A stretch of 64,000 bases of DNA from assembly GCF_020882245.1 (NCBI RefSeq), contig NC_083597.1:70534152-70598151 (forward strand). Direction: 5' to 3'. Made by a program: the position numbers and the translations under genes. The stretch comes from Rhopalosiphum padi (lineage: Eukaryota > Arthropoda > Insecta > Hemiptera > Aphididae). Of this stretch, positions 52,252-64,000 are shown piece after piece (position 1 is the first letter of the stretch; the number at the start of each line of letters is the position of its first letter). The notes below the pieces were generated by a model. That model made no database searches. It was not told the origin of the DNA and worked only from the letters and a program-made list of their open reading frames with translations.

Positions 52252-55200
52252 CGACAACAACGCGGACGCCGCGACGCGAATGATCGGGTTTTATTTTTTT
52301 TAAGTTACAGCCTATATATTATATATATATATTATTATAGCGCGTATAGGTTCATAGAACATTAAGTAACTATCGATTTTCAGAGCAATCAATACTCTAT
52401 AGCGCAGCAATGCGCACGCGGTTCTAAATTCTAACTACGGTTATGTACTTGAGATGATAAGTAAACCTGGTACTCGTTCGATTTATTGACTGCAGGTACT
52501 CATCTAGGTGATGTCCGAAAGGTGCCCACTAAAATATACTATCAGTTTACGGTTGAAGGGCGGAGGGATAGACAAAATTATTTTTTATAATACTTACGTT
52601 AATTTTTGCGTGTAGATTTTTTTCTAATTCAAGGCGTTTCGGAAAAACTTAAAAATTGTAATTCCTACTTTTTAACAAAATTTTGTCGTTTCTTATTGCT
52701 AATGAGCCGTAAAAATCGTCTCGAACGGTTTAATGAGACCTAGTCGAGAAGGTTTTGATAGAACTGAACTCTAAGATAGTTCTAATTGGTATAACATACA
52801 GCGTTTAAATGTAGAATTCATTGTTTTTGTATTCCTTAGTTTCCTTGGGATGCTTGCAACTAGTGCCAACAACCACCGATCGCGCGTACATCTTTAAATG
52901 TAAATAATATTATGTCATAGACAAATTCGAAGTGTACGCAGAATAATAATAATCGCAGTGAGTCCATAGCTGAAGGTCAGTAGAGTTTCCGCCCAATCTG
53001 CGACTATACGACACTGCGAAAAAGTAAATAATGACAACGTTCAAAAATAACAAAAAAGTTACATTTTGATCAAACACGTTAGTGCCAACTGCAGCTATAT
53101 AGTAGTGTAATGACATTGCGTGACGTGTTACTGCATAATATAATACAGGACGATCATGTTAACGTTTTTAATGTTTTTATCAATATTTGTTGTTGATTTT
53201 TTCGTATTTCCGGACCGTCACCGCATTAATGGAAATACGAGTTTAGTATAGACACAAAGCAGGGACAAATACCACTGCCATCGTTATTTAGGTCGAAATG
53301 TTATATTGGCGCGCCGTGACTCGAGAATACGCCCATGAACAAGCATTTCGAGTTTTGAATCGTTTTAAAATGATAAAAGCTAAAAGGGCGTAAGAACCAT
53401 GCACGCTCGATCATGTTTCCGATTATTAAAATACGTCCGATGTACGAGTGTCATAATATTATAATATACCGTTATCGCTTATTCGCAGATCACATAAGAG
53501 GACGTCATAGCTGCATAATAACATGTTGCTCCGTCTTACTAACGTTAAAACACGTCAAATTTATATTTATTTACATTCAGTGGAATTCGTTTTATACTGT
53601 TAGTTTTAATATTAGAATCAATTTAATCATTAAAAAAACTTAAAGTCAAGAATATTATTTAGAGTAACACGTGGAGTTTTTATTAATAATTGTATCATAC
53701 TTCAAGCGTCACATTCTTTCCCGCTATAATACGTAATTTTAGACACAATATAGGTATGATTTGATGTCCGAAAAAAATATAATAATAACTCCAAGTTTCT
53801 GATTGAGATGTTACTTGTTTATATATTATACAATTTATTATTCCGTCTATGTAACTTATTTGCTCCACTCGAAATATAAAGATAACCAATAGTTTTATTT
53901 ACATCATATTTTTGAGTTTTTTTTTATCATTATAATATTATATTCTAAGTTTGATGGAAATTAAATTCTATAGAAAATTAATTAAATAGTGATTTAAGGA
54001 ATGACAAAAACAGTGTATTATAGTTTTAGTTATTTAACCATAAGGATGTACGCAGAACGTTTATAATAATACAAAATAATAATATATTTCAAAAGACGTT
54101 TGTATTCCAAATTATATTGTACATAGTTTTGAGCTTCAAAACCATAATTTATATTTACTTCGGAAGTCACTTCAAATTACTTTTGCATGATATAATGGCA
54201 TTATATACGTCTTATATTACGAGATTAATTTATATTAAAGTACATACATAATAATATGTCATCATTGCTAAATGTCTGGAAATAGCACAACACATATACT
54301 ATGCATATCGTATCATTTATATTTCTATAACAATTATTATTAAAGTTAAAGATTTTAAGGAGTCGACAACAATTACATTTTTCCTTTATAAATAATACAA
54401 GAATATTAAAAATAAAAATAAATATTAACCATCATGATACTATGAACTATAATAATCCAAATAAATATCAAAATATTGAACAAAACAAAAACAAATCTAT
54501 TTATTAGAAAAAAAAAACATTATTGTTATAGCTTTGAAATCTTAATATTTAATAATGATTACAATCGGTCGGTTTTCATATCTAAAAATACACACATTTC
54601 CTAAAATTTGGTATAGTTATTAAAACACTCGCCTCGGGTTTAATTCTTTGCAAGTTCTACAAAACAAATCTTATTACTTGACTTTTTTTAATCTCTAGAA
54701 CCCCGTGGCTTATCGAAGTTCCTTTAATTATTGTTAATTATAATAATTTCTATTCAGTACAATAGTGATTGAAATTTAAAAACTGGAGGTAACTACTATT
54801 AAAAAAAATTAGTGTATGTATGAGAAACAGTATTAGGATATAGCATTATAAATTTTAATAATAATATAGAATATAAATATTTTTTAAATTAAAATCTAGT
54901 TCGAAAGCAAGAATTAATTTTAATATAATATTTTGAGTGTATTTATACAGATACCTACACAATTAAATTAACAAATTTAAAGAAAAAAAATACAGATAGA
55001 TATCACTGACGGACGGAAAAAATAAAATAAACGACATAAACGTGTCCGTAGGACGAGGAGACATGATTCATTTTTTTTTTTTTTTGAAAATAGGTCAGTA
55101 TACTTGGAAGGATTAATATGGCTTATACGTGTATGCTATTTCCACGTCAGTTTTTTTTTTGTTTTTATAAACACCACTATATTGGGATATAAACCCAATA

Positions 55201-56583
55201 CGAATACCTATGCTTGAACAAAAAATCTTTACATTGAATATTGGTCAAATTGTTGATATAGTTCAGATGATTTTTATTTTATCGGAAAATAATGCTAAAT
55301 GATTTTTCTCGATTAATATACTATAGGTAACAATAATGCAACATGAATATTTTATGCTTAATACGATAAACTGTACAGTCCTTATACCTGCACTTATATT
55401 ATCAGCAGCACACTTATGCATACATTTCACTAGGTGAGTTGAACAGGTTGTCTTATCAAGATGACCCTGTATGTTATTGTAGGTACCTAGGAGCTAAAAG
55501 TTTTCTCACCCTCCCACCAAAAGTAACCCATCGTTATATAATTAATAGCTCTGTAACTCTTAATGAGTTATAATTAAACGCCATTTATTTTATTTTAGAC
55601 GTTTTAAATTCTTTTAAAAGTTTTTAACTCGCAGGTCCGAATTCGTTTTACTAAATTGCGTGTAACATATTTTTACTAAAAACTTTGTCCGTATTTTAAC
55701 TTTACATATTATTTTTTTCTTTTACATTTTTAAGTAAAAGAACTATGTCCTTAATTAATTTCCTTAAAAGTCGTTACTGTGAATAATAATAATAATAATT
55801 AATGATAATACAAACATTTTTACAAGTCAGGGGATATACAGGTACGCGAATCGTTCCGTAACTAAAATCACTTATATAATCTGTAGTGTCCACATTTCAA
55901 CCCCACAATTACTCCCATCGTCCAGTGATACCTACGGGATGCGGATTTGACATCGCACACACAGAAATCTCAATTTCGTATGTAAAGCGAATATAAACAG
56001 CACACGGTCACCATATAACGACACTCTTATATTATATTTTCATCGACGTAAATTTGACGTTCTGTCCCTAAACACCTGCGGCACCGTCTGGCGTCCGTTT
56101 ACTATAATATATATTTAAAGGTATCTTTAAACACACGGAATATGGGCCGTTTCGGCGGTCGACGCCATTTACGCACAACACATCGTTTTGCGATAAAGTC
56201 CGTTCTTTATTCGATCCCTCAGACCAAACAATATATTTGCATATCGTTTTAGGACGTGCAGGTCCACGAGTATTTTACAATATATATTTTATAATAATAT
56301 ATAGGTAAACAGTGTTATGTGTAGTGCCCATTCCGTTAGAACGGTTCGGTGTATATAATATAATATACGTCATATAAACGCATTTCACCAGCAAACACAT
56401 GGCCGCAAAGCCAAATACAAAACTTTATTTTGCATAATTTTGCATAAATATGGACTTTTAAATTTTACAAGTGCACTTTCAAATATGTTCATAAACTTCA
56501 AATATACTATGATTAGCATTAGCGATTATTCGTGATTTTTGTTTGATATTTGTTACAAGGCCTGTATGCCTATACAATGCATA

Positions 56584-56606
56584 ATATATATATATATATA
56601 TATATT
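56584..56606. repeat. (TA)n microsatellite
   Basis: About eleven TA units. Confidence 0.9.
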
Positions 56607-59600
56607 TATCATACATAAGCATGTATGTATAAATGTATAATCAAATATATTATATGATGCAAAGTTATTTATATTTTAATATTCAGAGCCGTGTATGTTA
56701 ATAAGCGGAGGAATAAATAAACGGTAAAAAAATTAGTTTTCATTTTATAAATATGAATAAAAAAAAAACTATCTGACTACTATACGGCCATATATTAAAA
56801 GGCCAGATTAAGTTAAATTATTGATAATAAATAATCAATTATTGTCGTTATGGCAATTGACGACATTTGGAAAATATATTGTAATAGCGCTAATAAAAAT
56901 ATAAAAAAAAACTCCAACACGTAAATTTCGTACAACGATTTTTAGCGCGAAGGATATTAACATAATGAAAAAAAAATGTAACTCTCGGACGTCACGAGAG
57001 AAGTTTATAGCTATACCAGTGTAATTATATAATGTATTTATTCATCATCCGCGTGCTGTGTGTGGTCGTTATGCATATTATAGGGATGATATTATTCATT
57101 TCGTATAGTTGTGTCAAGTAGTATATTATAAAATTTAAACTGTACACAGTAGCCACGATGTCCAGGTGATCACGTATGTATATAAGGTAACGGGCATAAC
57201 CTGTAATTTTTTTTTTCTTTCAATATTATTATAATCGTGTAATTTATTCTAAAAAAAAAAAATTTATTAATGCCTCATCTGCAGTACACATATTTTTCTT
57301 AAATGATAAAGTGAAATGATTCTTTCCGTGATTATTGTTATTAAACACGAACAATCCGAAAACGAACACATAATAAAGTATTATTATAATCACTCGTTAT
57401 TAGAATACATAATCTGTCGGGTTTTAAACCATATTCACAAAACCGTAAACCTGACCAGTTCTTATCCAATTAATATTTCGTGAAATAATCAATAATTGTT
57501 TAAAGCGTGACACTACTGATATTAGGTACACTGAAAAATGTCGTATAATAATAATATTATTATTACCATAGTCATCGGTCATTTTTTTAATATCGTCAAA
57601 GTAAAAATTACCATTCACGAGTAATTTTTCGTTTTCTTTTGAAAACCGTGACTATATCGTTAAAAAAGTTTCGAATTAAACATAAAAAACAATTACTAAA
57701 TTTTCCTATTTAGGTATTAAATCTTTATGTTTTTTAATTAACTATGGAAATGCATGATTTAATAATAAGTCTTCTATTACTCACCGTTAATACAATCTGG
57801 AAAATAAAACCTCGTCCGATGGAGATTAAAGTTTAATATTATGCTATTTCGCAAATTAAAAAATATAAATGCGCTAAGGCTGTGACCGCATTTTCAACAG
57901 TTTTTGCCCGACCACAGTATATCAGAAATGCAACGTCGAGACGTCCTACTAGGGGCTTTGTACAGTGATTTTTTTTGGAGAACTGGAGAATTACTGGAGA
58001 TAGATATAATCTCACGGTTTGTGTAAAATAACTTAACAAAAATAATATCGATTAGTGGAAACTGGACTCACGTCATGCGTACATTAATTTTTAAATATTT
58101 ATTTAATTAATCATGTCTAATTATTATAGATTTAAAAATATAAACTGTAAAATATCCTGACATAGAGAAAATATTAATATTACATGAATATGTTTTTACT
58201 TTACTTTTTTTTTATTAGGTTGGATTAGTCTTATATATAATTAATGATCATAAGTTTATTCGGTTAAATCGAGTTTAAAAAAGATCATGAGTGTAGTTTA
58301 TGAATATTTAACTTTTATTTATTTATTATTTAATCGTGCATGTTTATAATACGCAAATAGATATTTTCGATAATGATGATGAATGGTTATTATAACAAAT
58401 CACGGTACACCGATATTCTCAAACACCTAAAATACCGCCAGCCCTAAAACAGTTGTTGCTTTTGGTACAGCGATTTTTGCGTTTTACGCCTTACACGTTT
58501 CGGGGAGTGTCTCCGCGTTGAGCAGATGATGAGTGACTGAAATCTCGAAATCGTACCGATTCGGAGATGCAGCCATAATATATTATATTATATTATATTA
58601 TTATGGTTCGACTCCAATAGTATAATATTTGGTATATCTGTAGCTGATAATTATTACAGTAGATAATAGATAACTCATTGGGACATACAATATATAACTC
58701 GACGATAATAAAATTAATCAATACGGCGTGACGCGATTCGCGAGTAATTGGACTGGAATACGCGCGTAAATAGTATACGGACGTGATACGCCAACTATCG
58801 CAGTCGTTTTCGGATTTTAACGATCAAAAAAGAAACAAAAATATGCACATATATAAGCAAATAACCGTATGCCGATGAATTTCATCAGACGAAATCGAAA
58901 GTACTCCCGTAAACCGTTTAAATATTATGTATATATATATACCATAGCTACGGGCATACCGTTACCGTGTATACGCGAACACTGTTATAAAGTACATTAC
59001 GGTAATTATTTACGTCGAACTGTCGGAGTATATAAGCGCGCGTACTCCGCATCTGTCGTCGGCCTGCAGTCTTTCAACCTCGTTCGGTGCCCGCGCGATA
59101 ATGGGAGAAACGCGCGATCGATCGCGATTCAAATGTCCGCGGAGAGAAAAAAAAAATAATACACGTGTCACATTATGCGCGGATGGCGTGTGAAACCGTG
59201 TATGGAGGCCGTCCGACAGCGATTCTCGCGATGACACGTAAGACGATTTGACGTAAACCGCTTTGAACGACTCGAGTGTGCGGCCGAAGAAAGTTTCGTA
59301 CCGATGAACCGTATCGTGTGCGTTTTATATACGTATATTACACGCGCTCGCGTCAGACCGTAAAAGTCGCAAAATCCTTTGCAATCACTTAATACGAATG
59401 TGATATTATAATATAACACACATATATTGATGTCACGATATGTTCTATATACATATATCGTGTATTGTCACTCGGATACGGAGACATTTTTTTTTTTGTC
59501 GAAAACTACAGGCGTCATTTTTTTTTTGCTTCATCACAATATTGCCCTTTCAAATCCAAAAATCTTACTTATCGTTTTCGATTAGGAACTATTTTTTTTT

Positions 59601-62600
59601 TATTTATAACATATTATTTCATATTATTATCGTCGTTGATTTTTGGAGATTCATCGCGTAGCGCTGTGACATTCGCGACGTTGAGGGTTTTTGCGGTAGA
59701 AAATATGAACGTAATAATAAAAGCTCCACGCAAGGGTGAAAATTTGAAAGTCAATTGAAACGCTGATCACGTAAATCCGTTTCGACTATATAACAATAAT
59801 TGGCCCCTTCATATTTTTTCGATGTCGAGGCGACCGCGAATACGGCGTGGGCGGCGAAGACGACTGAAAGTCTGAATACGAAATCGTCTGGAGGCCGACG
59901 GAATAGTTTTATTTTTTTTGTTGTTGTTGTTGACACAATGGATTTTAACTAACTCTCTTAACACTTTTTTCCCCTCCCAATGTCTTTCTTTGGGTTCTAT
60001 ACAAAACTTTGTTCGCACAAATCCCCGGGACCTCGCGGTGCGGTGCAGCAAAGAGGCGACACCGGATTCGAACGAACGGAAGAGGGAAATAGTAACTTCA
60101 TCTACGGAATGAAAAAATAAATAAATATTTAAGCCACTGCTTGTTTGACGGCGGGTTGGTTGGGGAGAAAATAAAGTAAAAAAGAAAAGAAACGAATGAA
60201 TAATTTATTACGCACAGATTAATATTTACATTTTCATCGGTGGCGTGAGTAGGATTGGAAACTGCAATAATGAAAGAGAATCGGCCCGAGACTCAAGTGT
60301 CGTGGCAATAAAATTAAAATAATACTGTGAGAGCGAAGGGTGGATGGCCGTGAAGTGGAGAGGAAAAACGCATTAAATCATTAATATAATCAGAGATTTA
60401 AATTTACCCGATTTTCTAAAGCCAATGGATTGTACACGAGGGAGTCGGACGGCGTAGTTGTTATTATTATTTTATCTGCAGTTTTTTTACCTTTTTTTTT
60501 GTTGTTTAATTCAACTTCAAAAGTTTTTATTTTACAATATTTTTTTCAAAAATAATTACTTGCCCGTATTATCGTCGATATAGAAAATTATTAGATAAAA
60601 AAAATTGTTTCGTTTTAGACAATGGACATAATATAAATCATAATAATTGTATAGCTGTGCCTATATTATTATTTATTATATACAACAAAACAAATGTATA
60701 GTTTTAATTCCCAAGATCTCTTCTCGTCCGTGAAGTTGGACCCCGACTTATTGCTATAAAAAATAAATAATGAGTACCTATTATTACTGTTTTTGTCAAA
60801 TATTAATTTGTCTTGATTAAAACCCGGGAGTGTAAGCAGCTGTAATCGTAAATTTTCTTAACAAAACCGGAATCGCACTTATTATAAGTAAATATTATAA
60901 ACCGCCGTGAGATCGATCCTATGATTTTGTGTGATTGATATGAAAATTATGGTAATTTCTGAAAAATTATGTTTTTTTAGAATTTTCAAATAGGTCAATA
61001 AAATATTATGAAAAATAAACGAATTAAAACATTAGATATCGTAACACTATGAGTTTAACCATCTATTCTATTCCATATATTCCACTATTTTATTATATAT
61101 TATTTTGTTATTACTGTTTAGTTTTCATTTTTTAGTACATAGGGGCAGTTATAAGTTTTTAATCGTTATACTTACTTATTCAATCTGTACCTAAATAAAT
61201 AGTTCACCAGTAAACAATATAATATTATAAATAAATATAATTTAATGTAAATAAAAATTCATAAAAAAATAAAATAATATTGATTTTCCAATTCTAAATA
61301 CTAATTTAAATTATTTGAAATAATGTTATATATTTCGACCGATATAAAAGAAAGTCAAGAACCAACTTCAAATTTTAGTATTCAAATATAATATATTTTA
61401 TTTTCAACTTTTTTTCCAGGTTAGGCTAATTCATTGATTTTATTATACTAAAAACTAATTTGTAAAACATTTTTCAGATCAATAGGAAAAAATAATGGTT
61501 ATTAATTTATTATTATCTTATTATATTTTAATAACAATAATTTAATAATATTTTATTATAAAATTCTAAAAATAAATGTATTTATTAATTATTTGAAATA
61601 TGTTTGCAAAGATTTGGCATATTTTTGAATTGATCAGACAAAGTGGGATGCTTTCTTTATGGACGCTAATTTACTTATTGTATATTGTGCAATTCTGGAT
61701 TAATTGAGAAAAACTGCGATTGCGACTGCTTATCCTCCTGGGTTTAATTAAGACGACAATAGAAATAATACTCAGTAATTAATATTATATAGTAATATAA
61801 TAATAATATTAAATTGAATATGAAGTGTGAGTAGTATGACTGTGTGATAAATAAATACTAAAATAATATATTACATTAAATAAACGCGATAAAATATAAA
61901 TTATCCAAGTGCGTACCGCACTCATAGCTGTTAAATCTGTATTTTATCCTTTTCCTTCTTAAATAATAATACGTATATAATACTTGTAGCAGTTTACCTA
62001 CATAGTTTTATCGCGAAAATTTTCACAGTTAAATAACCAAACGAAACTAACGAGGGTAATGTTAATAAATAATAATAATATTTTAAAGTTGATTACTAAT
62101 GACTAATACGAACGTATAATGTATAATATGTTTAGTCGAAATTATATTATAGTTCAAGCCGTTCAAGGGCACGAATCTAATACTTAAAGTATCCAAACCA
62201 CAAAGAAAAAGAAAATAATCTTTAACATGAAAATTGACCTAAAGCTATATAATATTACAATAAATTAATAATATTATGATTTTTTTATTTTTATCTTCTA
62301 TATTTGTATGTAATTATTAATTTTGTTATTAACGAAATTATCAAACTGTTTAGATAATTAGTTAATAAATTATTATAAATTACTTTATTTTAATTGCTTC
62401 AATGGTGAAGCTAGGATTTAATTTATTCTTTTTTTTTTTCTGAAGGGAGAGCTGATAATTTTTCTCAGAAGAGCTTATGCTCTATGTGGATCTAAGATAT
62501 CTTACAAGTTTGTTATGCTGATGATGTTAGTATAAAACGTTTTAGATTTTTTCAATCTTCCCACGAATTATAAGTTAAAAAGATTTTTTAATTTTTCTAA

Positions 62601-63562
62601 AATATTGACGAGAATAACAGTGCAGACTTCTCACAACCGAAACAGCACAATTCTACGTTTTAAGTTGCTTATTAGTTATTTTAAAATATCTCACATAATC
62701 TGCAAAGATAAAACTTTGGTTTCATTGTTGCATTATTTATTTTCTTTAACACGATCTGTGGCACATACGAGCCAATTAAACATAAAAGTTATATTATTTT
62801 AAATACGTTTTGGAGTATTTATAAAGTTTACAATTATATTCAAAAGTATTTGCATATATTTAGATTAAATAAATACATATATTATGTTTGTCTAAGGAGA
62901 TTTGGTATTATTATGAAATGCAGTATTTTATGGTTGTTACTTCGGTCTGGGTTGTGAATTTGTGATACTTTGAAAAGTGACTTGAATATTCTCAATTCTA
63001 TCTTCTCCTTTTCATATGCCACGCCATTCGATGAGGATATGCTTAACTTTGATGAAGGTAACGTAGCTTATGCATGTGACATGCATGCATATCTCTCCAT
63101 TAAATATTAACAAATGAGGTGCGTGTGACCTATTCTGTGCTGGTTAAATCAATTGTATTGATTAGCAAGCTAGTGTAGATATTAGTTTACTTAATCGTTT
63201 AGATGCAGACAATAATACAACAGTAAGTGTAGTGTATGTTTGTGTTTGTGTTAATTGTGGTCGTTGTAAAACAAAAAATGTCATAAAAACTATCTAAGTG
63301 ATAAAAATGTATAGATCAATTTGTATTTATTGTATACAATTTATGACATAATCACACTGTAAATAATTGTGTATATTTAAGTAATTTAAGTTACTTTGCT
63401 CCATAATAAATGCATTTTTAAATTACTGGTACTGTGTACACATAAGCCATAAGGGGGTGCTATATAATTCAATATTCATACTAGGTCTAGCTAGGTACCA
63501 CTCTTCAATACGTAAGCGATTTATTGGTTATGACAGATAAATTTGTACAGGTATGACCAAAA

Positions 63563-63585
63563 TATACTATACTCAGTATAGTATA
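63563..63585. repeat. Perfect palindrome, 11-base arms
   Basis: TATACTATACT and AGTATAGTATA flank a single C. The arms extend one more A-T pair outward. Confidence 0.8.
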
Positions 63586-63747
63586 TACTTACTATACCAT
63601 AGCTTGTGTTTAATAAAATATTGATGGAAAACATTTGTGGTTGTGACAAAGTATACTGGCACATATGTGTAAGACGACTATCGTGGCGCGTTCTTAACTT
63701 TTTTGAATTTGAAAAAACGTATAGGTACATGTATTATTCAAGTACCT

Positions 63748-63766
63748 ATATATATATATATATATA
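63748..63766. repeat. (TA)n microsatellite
   Basis: About nine TA units. Confidence 0.85.
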
Positions 63767-64000
63767 ATGCATTGCATGGATAGTACATTTTACATAAAAT
63801 ATATTTAATTTTTAATCCATGTCATTTTGTTTCTTATAAAGAAAACGATTTTTCGAAACTATTATGACGTATTTTATATTGAACTACATCAGTATATTAT
63901 TACATACGTAATATTCATATAAATGTAAAATAATATAATATTATTATTGTTGTATTGTACTCGGTCACCGATAACATTAAACTATTGCAATTTTATTGAC

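Larger units (their letters stand above)
45273..64000. other. Non-coding DNA to the end of the window, no gene established
   Basis: The stretch is A+T-rich with CpG-dense patches at 46400-47000, 51850-52300, 55830-56220, 58700-59350 and 59640-60110. In the last, a minus frame is open for about 130 codons from about 60200 to 59809 but runs through AAC/AAA repeats and matches nothing. A hairpin lies at 52221-52251 and a perfect palindrome at 63563-63585. A short open stretch at about 62950-63110 ends near a donor-like GAAG|GTAACG but has no acceptor. No splice-supported gene could be built. Confidence 0.5.

Noticed and set aside
58595..58620. GGTTCGACTCC resembling a tRNA B box
   Set aside because: The flanking bases do not form a 5-pair T stem, and no A box or acceptor stem is found upstream.
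59809..60203. Minus-strand open stretch of about 130 codons (first ATG at 60051)
   Set aside because: Runs through T-rich and AAC/AAA repeats, is Arg/Asn/Lys-rich and has no family match. One such frame by chance is plausible in 64 kb.

Overview
The window looks like nuclear DNA from a sap-sucking hemipteran, most likely an aphid. The inference rests on base composition and texture: strong A+T bias, runs built from TAATATTATAA-type words, many TAA, TA and CA microsatellites, frequent GTAGGTACCTATA-type words, and short elements with CAGTGG or TATACAGNGTGATTCA ends. No bacterial-style operon, rRNA, recognisable tRNA, CRISPR array or intact transposase was found. Species cannot be fixed from the sequence alone.

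One gene is well supported. On the + strand, an exon at 19501-20032 and a terminal exon at 21676-21761 join across a phase-1 intron with a consensus donor and acceptor. A 3'UTR follows, with a good poly(A) signal at 22161. The product, about 193 residues from the first ATG, is a small single-pass membrane protein: an Ala-rich and acidic N-terminal part, one transmembrane segment and a tail of about 65 residues. I do not recognise the family. The exon opens at a splice acceptor, so at least one upstream exon must exist, possibly outside the window.

The second coding-like object is a frame-broken 113-codon reading frame at 34081-34424 (+), interrupted by what looks like a 2-base AT-repeat slip. 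It is best read as a pseudogene or retrocopy of unknown origin. A weaker G+C-rich patch at 25.98-27.13 kb holds competing exon candidates on both strands.

Mobile DNA: three related short elements (23974-24624, 37515-38435, 44952-45272) share TATACAGNGTGATTCA-type ends and internal sequence. At least one is a long imperfect foldback. A separate hAT-like non-autonomous element lies at 4590-4980.

The rest is intergenic or intronic A+T-rich DNA, broken by CpG-rich patches of a few hundred bases that may be regulatory or contain untranslated exons (0.55-0.95, 5.5-5.8, 8.27-8.68, 10.37-10.7, 12.9-13.0, 31.6-33.15, 34.75-35.0, 36.2-36.6, 40.85-41.45, 46.4-47.0, 51.85-52.3 and 58.7-60.1 kb). Most of the short open frames here are at the level expected by chance.
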